From NCBI RefSeq assembly GCF_012516375.2, contig NZ_CP051204.2, positions 5,952,001 through 6,016,000 on the forward strand: 64,000 bases of DNA, read 5' to 3'. The notes beneath the pieces are model-generated. The model was given only the letters and a program-made list of their open reading frames with translations, ran no database searches and was not told where the DNA came from. Positions 8,908 to 17,799 of this stretch are shown here, one piece after another. The DNA comes from Chitinophaga oryzae (lineage in GTDB: Bacteria; Bacteroidota; Bacteroidia; Chitinophagales; Chitinophagaceae). Each line of letters starts with the position of its first letter. Position 1 is the stretch's first letter. A program made the position numbers and the translations under genes.

Positions 8908-11172
8908 CTAAAAGTTGAACCCAAGATTCACATAGAACTTCAGCTTACCCGACTGGTCACTGTACATCATGGTAGCTTCTATAGGCCCCAGCCGGCTGCT
9001 GTAACCGCCTCCCAGCCCGTATCCTGTCAATCCGCTGTACTTGTTCTCAGCACCCAGCAGGCTACCATTGTATAAAGCCGCCCCTACCCGCGGTATCGCA
9101 TAAATATTACGCACCACCTCCCACTGCCACGCCGCCTGCACCGCCGCCACCTTGGAGGATATCACCTCGCCTTCAAATACCCCTACGAACGGCAACTGGT
9201 TACGGACCATCTTGTTCATCCCGCCCACGATATAACCACTCACCACCGACTCATTGTAATTAAAATTCCAACCCACGTTACCATCAAACTCCAGCGCTGA
9301 TTTCACCCCCAGCGGCACATAGTATTTGGCATTAACGACCAGCCGCTGATAGTTATTAAACCGGATCCCCGCACTATCGAGGTCCAGGGGCGCGCCCCCG
9401 TTGTTGACGGTAATACCGGAATGCTGGTTGTAGATATATCCCCCCTCTATGTTGAACAACACCCCGCTGGTAGGATACATCTTGCGGTTGAGCGAATTTA
9501 CCCCCAGAAAAGCGTAGGAATTCAGCTGATTGGTGCTGCCCCTCACCTCCACAAACGGCGAAAACTGCGGTTTGTATTTGATATACTCCCACCGGGTACC
9601 GGCGCCAAAAGCGACATTACCACCAAGAGAATACTGCAGGTTGATGTCCACGTTCGCATATTTATTGCGGTATGGCTGCATCTTCGTCAGGTCTTCATCA
9701 TAGAACGTCAGACCCGTATTTTCATAATACGCTCCCAGGCCGAAACCGAAATCACGGCTGCGTCCCAGGTATTTGAAGTACTGCGCCTCCAGCCGCGGGT
9801 TCTCGCTGATCGCCACGCTCACAAACGAACGGGAGTTGGGAACGATGAAATTCCGCTGCGTCAGGTTGAGGATAGCGCTGGCGCCGGTAAGCGTGTTATA
9901 GTTGAGTGCGAACTTCACATAGGTAAGCGGGTTCTCCTCCGCTGCAATCTCCATCCTGTACTTACCATACCCTTCGGGATGCAGGTTATAGGTGATCAGT
10001 TTATAGAACCGCGTACCATACACCCGCTGGATACCTTCCCGCAGCTGCGCATTGGTATAACAGCCGCCGGGCTTCAGGTGCAACCGCTGCAGGAAAAACT
10101 TTTCATCGGAATGTATGAGTCCCGACACATGCACGCTGCTCAACTCTATGTCCGCTGCAAACGGCAGCCGGCCAACGCTCTCCAGGTGGGCGTTCAGCGA
10201 GTCTGCCAGCCGTTTGAACACCGGGTACATGGCCCGCCCTTTCCGCTTGCCGATCTCGATGATGGAATCCACGCTGCCAAAAGCAGCGGCGGAATAACTT
10301 TCCAGCTCCTCATTGATCGGGATATAGATATCGCATTGCTTACGGGCTTTTTCAAAATCGGCGGCGTCTTTATAAAATCCCAGCTGATACAGGATATCAA
10401 ACGGGGTGACCAGCTGGTCGGCTTTGCGCAGGCCACCGCTCACATTGGAGCCGATTGCAATATCGGCGCCCATCTCTTTGGCGGTAATGACCGGAAAATT
10501 GCGGACCACACCGCCATCCACCAGTTTGCGGTCGCCTATTTTCACCGCGGTGAAGATGGAAGGAATAGCCATACTGGCACGCATGCTCGTCACGATCTCG
10601 CCCGAGTCCAGCGTCACGATCTGGCCCGTAGCCACGTCCGTAGCGATGCACTTGAACGGGATGTCAAAAGTGGTGAAGTTCTTTTTGTCTTTCACCGGCC
10701 AGCTGAGTTTGGCCAGCTCCAGCCACAATGCCTCCCCGGAAATAACGCCGGAGGCCAGCTTCGGCCGGCCGTATTCAAACGGTATCTCGATAATATATTT
10801 GTTGTACTCCGCCTTCTCTTCATAAGAAATATCGGTCAGCACCGGCTGATTGGTAAAAAGGCTGTTCCAGTCCAGGCGGCGGGCCACCGCTTCGATAGAA
10901 TCGCCGGAGTACCCCATGGCATAGAGCGCTCCCACAATACTACCCATGCTCGTTCCCGTGAGATAATCGATCTTGAGCCCCGCACTGTCAATGGCTTCGA
11001 GGATACCAATATGCGCGAGCCCACGGGCGCCGCCACCACTGAGGGTTAGCCCGATCTTAGGTCTGTTGGGGGCAGACTGCTGCGCCTGTACACCCGTACA
11101 GAAAAACAACTGACTGAATAACAATACGAAAATTAGTCTGCCGAAATGTAGTAACTGTCCCTGGTTCATCAT
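8908..11172 (-). CDS. Patatin-like phospholipase with BamA-like C-terminus
   Basis: 754 residues with a signal peptide (ends CTGVQAQQ). The patatin domain is at about 36-230: oxyanion loop SGGGARGLAHIG, nucleophile elbow GTSMGSIVG, and catalytic Asp in DGGVVRNFPV. Next comes a POTRA-like segment (about 340-420; SSVHVSGLIHSDEKFFLQRL), then a 16-strand Omp85/surface-antigen barrel ending in aromatic F (KFYVNLGFNF). This two-part architecture is known in Bacteroidota and resembles PlpD-type outer membrane phospholipases. It is expected to be an outer membrane lipolytic enzyme. The second Met (11169) could be the start. Confidence 0.92.
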   Translation of the reverse strand: MMNQGQLLHFGRLIFVLLFSQLFFCTGVQAQQSAPNRPKIGLTLSGGGARGLAHIGILEAIDSAGLKIDYLTGTSMGSIVGALYAMGYSGDSIEAVARRLDWNSLFTNQPVLTDISYEEKAEYNKYIIEIPFEYGRPKLASGVISGEALWLELAKLSWPVKDKKNFTTFDIPFKCIATDVATGQIVTLDSGEIVTSMRASMAIPSIFTAVKIGDRKLVDGGVVRNFPVITAKEMGADIAIGSNVSGGLRKADQLVTPFDILYQLGFYKDAADFEKARKQCDIYIPINEELESYSAAAFGSVDSIIEIGKRKGRAMYPVFKRLADSLNAHLESVGRLPFAADIELSSVHVSGLIHSDEKFFLQRLHLKPGGCYTNAQLREGIQRVYGTRFYKLITYNLHPEGYGKYRMEIAAEENPLTYVKFALNYNTLTGASAILNLTQRNFIVPNSRSFVSVAISENPRLEAQYFKYLGRSRDFGFGLGAYYENTGLTFYDEDLTKMQPYRNKYANVDINLQYSLGGNVAFGAGTRWEYIKYKPQFSPFVEVRGSTNQLNSYAFLGVNSLNRKMYPTSGVLFNIEGGYIYNQHSGITVNNGGAPLDLDSAGIRFNNYQRLVVNAKYYVPLGVKSALEFDGNVGWNFNYNESVVSGYIVGGMNKMVRNQLPFVGVFEGEVISSKVAAVQAAWQWEVVRNIYAIPRVGAALYNGSLLGAENKYSGLTGYGLGGGYSSRLGPIEATMMYSDQSGKLKFYVNLGFNF

Positions 11173-11309
11173 AGTTTATTGCAGCTGTTATTAAAGATAA
11201 GGCTTTATTCCATTCAAGATTCCTGTCCGCAAACTTGCACCCATAATATTTATTTACTATCTTTTTTGCTTCAACGCACAACCAAAACCCATCGCTTAAA
11301 AATTAGCCA

Positions 11310-12767
11310 ATGCAACAAACCGGGACTAAAACCATCTGGCAGGTGATCATGGCCTCTTCTGCCGGTACACTGATAGAATGGTATGACTTCTACATCTTCG
11401 GCAGCCTGTCGGCCATCATTTCCGAGAAATTCTTTCCGCCCAGCAATCCGGAACTGGCATATATCGCCACCCTGGCTACTTTTGCTGTAGGCTTCATCGT
11501 AAGGCCTTTCGGCGCCATCGTTTTCGGACGGCTGGGCGACCTGGTAGGCCGTAAATACACCTTCCTCCTTACCCTGCTGATCATGGGCGGCTCTACGTTC
11601 GCCATCGGCCTCATACCCAGCTACCACACCATCGGGGTACTGGCGCCCATGCTGGTGTTGATACTACGCCTGTTACAGGGACTGGCCCTCGGCGGCGAAT
11701 ACGGCGGCGCAGCCACCTATGTGGCGGAACATTCGCCCAACCACCGCCGCGGCTATTATACCAGCTTCATTCAAACCACGGCTACCCTCGGCCTGTTCGT
11801 CTCGCTGGCGGTCATCCTGATCACCCGCTCTGTCATGTCGCCCGCCGACTTCAACAACTATGGCTGGCGTATCCCCTTCCTGCTCTCCGTACTGCTGGTG
11901 ATCATGTCTTATTACATCCGCATCCGCCTGCAGGAATCCCCGCTGTTCATCCAGATGAAAAAAGAGGGCAAAACATCAGCGAACCCCATCAAAGAGAGCT
12001 TTGGCAACAAAGAAAACCTGAAACTGGTACTGATAGCCCTCTTTGGCGCGGCCATGGGCCAGGGCGTGGTGTGGTATACCGGGCAGTTCTATGCCCTGTC
12101 TTTCCTGCAGAAAACGATGAACATCGAATTTGTGCAGTCCAATATCATCATCGCGCTGGCGCTGCTGCTGGGCACACCGCTGTTTATCTACTTCGGGTCC
12201 CTGTCCGACCGCATCGGCCGCAAGAAAATCATGCTGGCAGGCATGCTGATCGCCGCCCTGGCCTACTATCCCATCTATAAGGCCATGGACACGATCGGTG
12301 ACGTGAAACAGAAAACGGAACTGACGGAACTGTATAAGATCGAAAGCAACCAGTCGAAAAACGACGCGGGCCAGTTTGTACAGCAAACCACTAAAGTACA
12401 TACCTATAGCGACGGCAGCGTGCTGCGCATCAGCGATGGCAAACCGGAGCTAACGGTAGACAATACACGGATGGCCATCCTGGTATTCCTGATTTTTGTA
12501 CAGGTGGTGTTTGTTACGATGGTTTACGCCCCCATTGCAGCTTTCCTCGTGGAGATGTTCCCCACCAGGATACGGTACACCTCCATGTCGTTGCCTTATC
12601 ATATCGGCAACGGCGTTTTCGGCGGACTGCTACCCACTATCTCTACCATCCTCGTTACCAAAACCGGCAACCACCTGGCCGGACTGATATATCCTATAGC
12701 CGTGGCCGTTATCTGCTTTCTGATAGGCCTGGTGTACATTAAAGACAATAAGAATATGGAAATCTAG
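11310..12767 (+). CDS. MFS transporter, metabolite:H+ symporter type
   Basis: 485 residues and 12 predicted membrane helices. The N-terminus SSAGTLIEWYDFYIFGSLS and the loop FGRLGDLVGRKYTFLLTL are hallmarks of the MHS family (ProP, ShiA, KgtP). The GRK motif recurs after TM8 (SLSDRIGRKKIMLAG). A hydrophilic segment of about 60 residues (YKIESNQSKNDAGQF onward) lies between the later helices, which longer MHS members also have. The substrate is probably an organic acid or osmolyte and is not identifiable. It ends 160 bp from the convergent GSCFA gene. Confidence 0.9.
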   Translation: MQQTGTKTIWQVIMASSAGTLIEWYDFYIFGSLSAIISEKFFPPSNPELAYIATLATFAVGFIVRPFGAIVFGRLGDLVGRKYTFLLTLLIMGGSTFAIGLIPSYHTIGVLAPMLVLILRLLQGLALGGEYGGAATYVAEHSPNHRRGYYTSFIQTTATLGLFVSLAVILITRSVMSPADFNNYGWRIPFLLSVLLVIMSYYIRIRLQESPLFIQMKKEGKTSANPIKESFGNKENLKLVLIALFGAAMGQGVVWYTGQFYALSFLQKTMNIEFVQSNIIIALALLLGTPLFIYFGSLSDRIGRKKIMLAGMLIAALAYYPIYKAMDTIGDVKQKTELTELYKIESNQSKNDAGQFVQQTTKVHTYSDGSVLRISDGKPELTVDNTRMAILVFLIFVQVVFVTMVYAPIAAFLVEMFPTRIRYTSMSLPYHIGNGVFGGLLPTISTILVTKTGNHLAGLIYPIAVAVICFLIGLVYIKDNKNMEI

Positions 12768-12773
12768 GTAACG

Positions 12774-12927
12774 GATTTACGGATTTACGGATTTACGGAT
12801 TTTGGGATTTACGAATTTTGGGATTTTGGGGATAATAATGCGAAGATTATCGTCAAATCAAATATCTGATATGTCAGTCTTCGCATTATTATCCCCAAAA
12901 TCCCAAAATCCGTAAATCAAAAAATCT
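12774..12927. repeat. Long inverted repeat plus 9-bp tandem repeats
   Basis: Between convergent MFS and GSCFA genes. A 9-bp unit GGATTTACG is repeated about three and a half times at 12774-12805. It is followed by a perfect 27-bp inverted repeat: 12820-12846 (starts GGGATTTTGGGG, ends GCGAAGA) pairing with 12878-12904. Outside the second arm is another copy of AAAATCCGTAAATC. It is the most stable member of the hairpin family in this window. Confidence 0.85.
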
Positions 12928-13899
12928 CTAAATAAAAAAATCGTGAAGGTCGTTGAGCTGCAGGTATGGATGCTCCTGCATCAGCTGTTTTACTTTCGCA
13001 GCGTATGTGCGACGGAACTGCTGGTGCTGGCTGCTCTCCGGGTTAAACGGACGGTGCTGTGCCGCCCTGTTGATATCGGCAATGGTATGCAATAGCGGCT
13101 GGCTGCCGCTGTAAATGGCTGATTTCACGACATGGTCCCACACATAATTGACAGCCGTTTCGTTAGGATGTACCATGTCTTCCTTATAAAAGCGGTAATC
13201 GCGCAGGTCATCTATCACCAGTTCATAAGCAGGAAAATAGAAAAGGCGGGAGAATTTGTTGACCATATGATGCACTGCCTGCAACAGCACTGCTTTGCTG
13301 AGGTTATTCTCCACCACGCCGTCACGCACGTACCGCACGGGACTGACGGTAAACAGGATATTCACTTTCCGGTTACGGAAAAACAGCCGGTGCATCATGT
13401 TATCCAGCGCGGTCACTATCTCTTCCACGGTCAGCAGTCTTTTATAGAAGCCGGCTGCCGGCACTTTGTGGCAGTTGCCCACCAGGAGGCTTCCTTCCTT
13501 GAGAAAATAAGCATGGGCGGAGCCCAGCGTCAGCACCAGCCAGTCGGCCTGCTCCAGCGCCTGGATGGCTGCCTGCTGTGAAGCGTTGATCTGCTCCAGC
13601 ACCGCTTCCGGGGAAGTGCCGGAGAAGCGGCTGTGGTGGTCCCAGCTGTGCCAGGTATCCTGGTGCTGAAAGAGGTCTTCCCGGGTATACGTTTTCCCGT
13701 CCAGGTAGGTGGTCAGCGCGTGGGTGAGGCTCAGCGGATTAAAGAGGATGCCGTGGGGATTAAGCAGGGTATCGAAACGGTGCTCCTGCAGTTTAGCCCC
13801 TATTTCTTCGGCGAAACAGGAGCCCATGAGCATGATCTTGTCGGTATATTGAATACCCGGCTCGATGGTATCTACCGGGAAACTCAGGTGAAATTGCAT
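12928..13899 (-). CDS. GSCFA domain-containing protein
   Basis: 323 residues. The family-naming motif is present near the N-terminus (IMLMGSCFAEEIGAKL). Other conserved pieces are FNPLSLTHAL, TLGSAHAYF, FTVSPVRYVRDG and DMVHPNETAVNYVW; the last resembles the catalytic D-x-x-H block of SGNH hydrolases, to which GSCFA is related. Its biochemical role is not established. It starts 3 bp after the mvaB stop on the same strand, so the two are almost surely co-transcribed. Confidence 0.9.
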   Translation of the reverse strand: MQFHLSFPVDTIEPGIQYTDKIMLMGSCFAEEIGAKLQEHRFDTLLNPHGILFNPLSLTHALTTYLDGKTYTREDLFQHQDTWHSWDHHSRFSGTSPEAVLEQINASQQAAIQALEQADWLVLTLGSAHAYFLKEGSLLVGNCHKVPAAGFYKRLLTVEEIVTALDNMMHRLFFRNRKVNILFTVSPVRYVRDGVVENNLSKAVLLQAVHHMVNKFSRLFYFPAYELVIDDLRDYRFYKEDMVHPNETAVNYVWDHVVKSAIYSGSQPLLHTIADINRAAQHRPFNPESSQHQQFRRTYAAKVKQLMQEHPYLQLNDLHDFFI

Positions 13900-13902
13900 G
13901 TA

Positions 13903-14751
13903 TTAGTCTTTAAACACCACGTCTGCCAGCTGCTGAGCGGCCTGCAGGGCGGTCATATCGAGGTCCAGCGGCGCCTGGCGCTGCTGACAGAACCAGATCA
14001 GGTTTTCGGTGGCCAGGTTGCCCACCAGCTCGTCTTTGGCCATCGGGCATCCGCCGATGCCTTTGATAGCACTGTCGAAACGGCGGCATCCCTGCTCCCA
14101 TGCGGCCTGCACTTTCTCTTCCCAGGAGTGCGGGGCGGAATGAAAGTGAGCGCCGAACTCCACCCGCGGATAAGCCGGTATCAGGTGACGGAACAGGCTG
14201 GTGATCACATCCGGGGTAGCCACGCCCACGGTATCGGCCAGCGAGAGAATATTGATGTCCATTTTCGCCAGTTCATCTACCCAGCGCAATACGATCTCCG
14301 GGCTGTAAGGGTCTTCATAAGGATTGCCAAAGCCCATGGAGATGTATACGACCAGCTCCTTGCCGTTTTTGAGGCAGAGCTCCTGCATGGTCTGCACCTG
14401 CTCCAGCGATTCGGCGATGGTTTTATTGGTATTTCGAAGCTGAAACGTTTCGGATACGGAGAACGGGAAACCGAGATAGTTGATTTCTTCATGGATAACA
14501 GCCTCTTCTGCGCCCCTTACATTTGCTACGATGGCCAGCATTTTACTGCGGCTGGCCGAAAGGTCCAGCCGGGACAATACCTCGCGGGTATCTGCCATCT
14601 GCGGAATAGCTTTGGGGGAGACGAAACTGCCAAAGTCCAGGGTATCGAAACCCACTTTGAGCAAAGCTTGCAGGTAGTTTACCTTTTCTTCCGTGCTGAT
14701 CATCCTGTGCCATCCCTGCATGGCATCACGCGGACATTCGATTAACTTCAT
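13903..14751 (-). CDS. mvaB: Hydroxymethylglutaryl-CoA lyase
   Basis: 282 residues, a TIM-barrel enzyme of the HMGL-like family. Visible motifs are ECPRDAMQGW at the start, FGAHFHSAP with metal-binding His, and the active-site signature KGIGGCPMAKDELVGNLATE containing the catalytic Cys. It cleaves HMG-CoA to acetyl-CoA and acetoacetate in leucine degradation or ketone metabolism. The ATG at 14751 is preceded by an in-frame TTG at 14754; the ATG is the likelier start. It is upstream of and nearly abutting the GSCFA gene. The promoter side is occupied by a heptamer hairpin. Confidence 0.92.
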   Translation of the reverse strand: MKLIECPRDAMQGWHRMISTEEKVNYLQALLKVGFDTLDFGSFVSPKAIPQMADTREVLSRLDLSASRSKMLAIVANVRGAEEAVIHEEINYLGFPFSVSETFQLRNTNKTIAESLEQVQTMQELCLKNGKELVVYISMGFGNPYEDPYSPEIVLRWVDELAKMDINILSLADTVGVATPDVITSLFRHLIPAYPRVEFGAHFHSAPHSWEEKVQAAWEQGCRRFDSAIKGIGGCPMAKDELVGNLATENLIWFCQQRQAPLDLDMTALQAAQQLADVVFKD

Positions 14752-14752
14752 C

Positions 14753-14869
14753 AATTACGAATTACGAATTACGAATTACGAATTGTGGTCTGTTTTGTCT
14801 GTAGAATACCCAAACTTACAAAGAATTCCCAATTCGTAATTCGTAATTCGTAATTCGTAATTCGTAATT
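14753..14869. repeat. Inverted array of 7-bp tandem repeats
   Basis: Four AATTACG heptamers (14753-14784) face five AATTCGT heptamers, the exact complement register (14831-14869), across a 46-bp spacer. The two arrays can form a stem of over 30 bp. The array begins 2 bp upstream of the mvaB ATG and ends inside the rlmB stop codon, so the whole rlmB-mvaB junction consists of this element. Copy number differs between arms, as slippage would produce. Confidence 0.9.
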
Positions 14870-15674
14870 AACTGCGCTGCTTCATCGCCTCATAGAGGAT
14901 GATCCCTGCGGCCACAGACACGTTGAACGATTCGAAGTTGCCAGCCATAGGGATGCGGAACAATACATCGGATGCTTTGATCAGCGCAGGGTACACGCCT
15001 TTATCTTCGGAGCCCATGATCACGGCCACCGGCTCGCGGAGGTCGCAGTCATACAGTTTGATCTCTGTTTCCATTTCACTGGAAAGGACTTTGATACCGT
15101 TGAGATGCAGGGTATCGATCGCTTTCAGGAGGCTGTTGACCCGGCATATCGCTATCTTTTCGAGCGCGCCGGCGGAAGATTTCATGGCTTCCTCGTTGAG
15201 CGCCGCAATGCCTTTGTCGGGGATGATAATGGCCTGAGCGCCGCAACATACCGCGCTGCGGGCGATGGCGCCGATATTGCGGACATCCGTAATACCGTCG
15301 AGTATCAGAAAGAGCGGTGTTTCTCCCTGGTCAATCACGTGGGAGATCACGTCCTGTAAGTCGAGATAGGAAACCTGGCCGGTGAGGGCGATAACGCCCT
15401 GGTGGTTGGCCTGGGTGAGGCCGTTGAGTTTTTCTACCGGCACTACATTGATAGGAATATTACCGAGAGCCGCCTTTTCTTTGATCTGAGGGATAATATC
15501 GCCGGTGGCGGAGCGCAGCATATAGATACGTTCTATCGGTTTGCCGCTGCTGAGGGCTTCCATCACCGGCTGCCGGCCGATAATCAGTGACGACTGCTTC
15601 GGACGCGGGCTGGCGGGCCTTTTGGGTCCGCCTGGTCTTCTTTCACCTTTGAAAGCGTTAAATTTTCTTTCCAT
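14868..15674 (-). CDS. rlmB: 23S rRNA (guanosine-2'-O-)-methyltransferase RlmB-like
   Basis: 268 residues from ATG 15674. A basic N-terminal tail precedes the TrmH/RlmB substrate-binding domain (SSLIIGRQPVMEALSSG) and the SpoU methyltransferase domain: LILDGITDVRNIGAIARSA, then IMGSEDKGVYPALIKASD and the knot motif RIPMAGNFESFNVSVAAGI. SAM-dependent 2'-O methylation of G2251 in 23S rRNA is the family role. FESFNVSVA replaces the usual -SLNVS-, a conservative change. The tandem heptamer hairpin begins exactly at its stop codon. Confidence 0.9.
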   Translation of the reverse strand: MERKFNAFKGERRPGGPKRPASPRPKQSSLIIGRQPVMEALSSGKPIERIYMLRSATGDIIPQIKEKAALGNIPINVVPVEKLNGLTQANHQGVIALTGQVSYLDLQDVISHVIDQGETPLFLILDGITDVRNIGAIARSAVCCGAQAIIIPDKGIAALNEEAMKSSAGALEKIAICRVNSLLKAIDTLHLNGIKVLSSEMETEIKLYDCDLREPVAVIMGSEDKGVYPALIKASDVLFRIPMAGNFESFNVSVAAGIILYEAMKQRS

Positions 15675-15699
15675 TTGCTGCAAAGAAACGCTTTTTCTG

Positions 15700-16260
15700 T
15701 CAATCCAGCTCTCCTTCCAGCATCATCAGCTTTATTTTCTGGATGGCGACAACGGAGATGGAATCTGTGATATCATAGTTTTTAACCATCTGATAAACTT
15801 CCTCAAACGGCAATTTTTTCACGAAAAGTTCCTCGGTATCTTCCGGCTCCGCCGTCCGCTGTTCCAGCTCCCGCGCCAGGAACACCACGCCGGTTTCGTC
15901 CGTCACGGAATTGGAGACTGCCAGCTCACAGATCACGTCCCAGCGATTGGCCACCAGTCCTGTCTCTTCCAGCAGTTCCCTTTTGGCGGTTTCCAGCGGC
16001 ACTTCTCCCAGCGGGCCGCCGCCTTCGGGTATCTCCCAGCTGAACTTTTTCAGCGGGAAACGGTACTGCCCCACGAGATAAGTGTTCTGTTGATCATCCA
16101 GCGCGATGACGCCGATAGCCAGGTTCTTGAAATGCACCACGCCGTAGATACCAGGGCCACCGGCAGGGTTCAGGCCCTCATGATGGACCACCTGTATCCA
16201 GTTGTTATCATATCTGACCTCGCTGGAATGTATCGTCCAGGGATTATCGTATTCAGTCAT
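15700..16260 (-). CDS. NUDIX hydrolase (ADP-ribose pyrophosphatase-like)
   Basis: 186 residues. It has a complete Nudix box, GGGPLGEVPLETAKRELLEE followed by TGLV, with the G, E, REL and EE residues in the right spacing. Upstream, GVVHFKNLAIGVIALDDQQN and YLVGQYRFP resemble the ADP-ribose/ADP-glucose pyrophosphatase subgroup. It probably hydrolyses nucleoside diphosphate sugars. It follows a GNAT gene across a hairpin and precedes rlmB by 25 bp on the same strand. Confidence 0.9.
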   Translation of the reverse strand: MTEYDNPWTIHSSEVRYDNNWIQVVHHEGLNPAGGPGIYGVVHFKNLAIGVIALDDQQNTYLVGQYRFPLKKFSWEIPEGGGPLGEVPLETAKRELLEETGLVANRWDVICELAVSNSVTDETGVVFLARELEQRTAEPEDTEELFVKKLPFEEVYQMVKNYDITDSISVVAIQKIKLMMLEGELD

Positions 16261-16261
16261 T

Positions 16262-16338
16262 TAGTTATTTTGTTATTGAGCTATTTGGATATTTTATCAA
16301 TGCACCAAAATAACAAAATAATCAAATAGCCAAATAGT
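16262..16338. repeat. Imperfect inverted repeat (AAATAGCCAAATAG family)
   Basis: Arms rich in TTATTTTGTTATT-GAGCTATTTGG (left) face AAATAACAAAATAATCAAATAGCCAAATAG (right), pairing imperfectly with small slips. It lies between GNAT and NUDIX genes on the same strand and includes the last codons of the GNAT gene. A relative is at 23.34-23.40 kb. Confidence 0.6.
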
Positions 16339-16762
16339 AATAGAAGGAGTTGGTGTCTTTCCGGAAGCCTTTGGACTGGTACAGTTTCTGTGCGCCGGTA
16401 TTGGCGACATAGGTCTGTAACATCACCCAGGCGGCATCTGTTTTCCGCCCATGTTCCACAGCTGCATCCACCAGCGCGCCGCCGGCGCCTTTGCCCCGGT
16501 GCTCGTCCAGCACATATACATCGTTGAGCAACCATCCCCGCTTCATGCCCAGCGAGGTAAACAGCGGATAGAGCTGCGCAAAGCCTACGATCTCATCTTT
16601 GTCGAAAGCGATGTAAATCACGCTGTCCTGTTGTTTGATCCTGTCACTGATAAATGCCAGCGCCCCTTTGAAATCCGGCGCCTGATCAAAATAACTGCGG
16701 TATGCATCGAATAATACGGCTACTTCGTTGGTGTGCATGGCTGTTGCCTGGACGACTTCCAT
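16322..16762 (-). CDS. GNAT family N-acetyltransferase
   Basis: 146 residues. The acetyl-CoA binding region is clear: WLLNDVYVLDEHRGKGAGGALVDAA (the R/Q-x-x-G-x-G/A pyrophosphate loop), preceded by EIVGFAQLYPLF and followed by MLQTYVANTGAQKLYQSKGF, the usual motif B. The substrate is unknown. The stop codon and last residues (YYYLAI) lie inside the hairpin repeat at 16.26-16.34 kb. Confidence 0.88.
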   Translation of the reverse strand: MEVVQATAMHTNEVAVLFDAYRSYFDQAPDFKGALAFISDRIKQQDSVIYIAFDKDEIVGFAQLYPLFTSLGMKRGWLLNDVYVLDEHRGKGAGGALVDAAVEHGRKTDAAWVMLQTYVANTGAQKLYQSKGFRKDTNSFYYYLAI

Positions 16763-16828
16763 AAGATGTAATTTATGTTTGCGGGATAACCTGCCTTAAA
16801 TTTAGCGCATTTCGTCTTACAAAAAAAA

Positions 16829-16861
16829 GATGCTCATCCGGTAAAAACCGGGGCGAGCATC
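16829..16861 (-). terminator. Terminator after the EamA transporter gene
   Basis: On the minus strand GATGCTCGCCCCGG, a TTTTT loop, then ACCGGATGAGCATC form a near-perfect stem followed by a run of eight T. It lies 26 bp after the EamA stop codon. Confidence 0.85.
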
Positions 16862-16887
16862 GGACTCTTAACTTCTACCTTAAATAT

Positions 16888-17799
16888 TTATTGCAACTGT
16901 TTCTGTTTGTTTTTATTCACGGCGTCATTCACCAGGTATACGCCGCCAACGGTCACCAGGCTGCATAACCCCATGAGCCATGTCAGGTTCTCTTTCAACA
17001 GCACCCAGCCTAACAATACGGCCACAATAGGATTGATGTAGGCATACACCGATGCCAGTGACGGCGGCAGGTTATTCAGCGTAAACACATACGCGGAATA
17101 ACTGAGGATCGATCCCACCAGGATGAGGTATAACAGGCTTTCCCACAACTCTGTGGTGAAGGTGCCGGCATCCAGCTGTTGCCCCATGAACAGGGTAGCG
17201 ATCAGCAACATCACAATACCGCTGAACAACATCTGAAATCCTGCGCCGAAGAGGTAGTTCACCCCCAGCGCCCACTTGGCGGTCAATACGGAGCCCAGCG
17301 CCCAGCAGATACAGGCGAAGACGGACAACATAATGCCGAAGCGGAAATCGGGGTTCATAAGGCTCGATAAATAGTTATAAAAAATACCCGCCACCCCGGC
17401 AAACCCCAGTAACATCCCCACCAGCAGCTGTATGCTGATACGCGTTTTCTTCACCAGGAAATAACTGAAGATGGTGATCCAGATAGGCACGGTGGCACTG
17501 ATCACCGCTCCCAGCCCGCTGGGAATATACTGCATGGCCCATGTCATGAGGCCATTGCTGCCTACCAGCATCAACAAGCCCATCACAAAGAGTTTGGACA
17601 ATACTATTTTCTCGGGCAGCTTATATCCCTTCAGGAGGAAAAAGCCTGTGAGCAGCAACCCGGCCGTACTTTGCCTGAGACCTGCCAGCATAATCCCGTG
17701 GATGTGCCGGACGCCGATTCGTGAAGCCAGATAAGTGGTTCCCCAAAAGATACTTACGATAGCCAACGCGATATACGCATTGGTGCTTGGTTTACGCAT
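16888..17799 (-). CDS. DMT superfamily (EamA) transporter
   Basis: 303 residues with about ten hydrophobic helices and two EamA repeats: repeat one starts ALAIVSIFWGTTYLASRIGV, and repeat two includes CICWALGSVLTAKWA and ends VYAYINPIVAVLLGWVLLKE, the family's diagnostic end motif. It is likely an inner-membrane exporter of amino acids or metabolites. Its start overlaps the end of the PLP decarboxylase gene by 8 bp, so the two are translationally coupled, and it may export the amine made by that enzyme (inference). Confidence 0.92.
   Translation of the reverse strand: MRKPSTNAYIALAIVSIFWGTTYLASRIGVRHIHGIMLAGLRQSTAGLLLTGFFLLKGYKLPEKIVLSKLFVMGLLMLVGSNGLMTWAMQYIPSGLGAVISATVPIWITIFSYFLVKKTRISIQLLVGMLLGFAGVAGIFYNYLSSLMNPDFRFGIMLSVFACICWALGSVLTAKWALGVNYLFGAGFQMLFSGIVMLLIATLFMGQQLDAGTFTTELWESLLYLILVGSILSYSAYVFTLNNLPPSLASVYAYINPIVAVLLGWVLLKENLTWLMGLCSLVTVGGVYLVNDAVNKNKQKQLQ

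Noticed and set aside
9421..11049. Plus-strand open frame of 542 codons antisense to the patatin gene
   Set aside because: The minus-strand gene has complete patatin and Omp85 motifs; the antisense product has no domain, promoter or independent support.
12290..12470. Insertion of a hydrophilic loop of about 60 residues in the MFS transporter as a novel domain
   Set aside because: Longer members of the MHS family carry a variable loop at this position, so it is probably ordinary.
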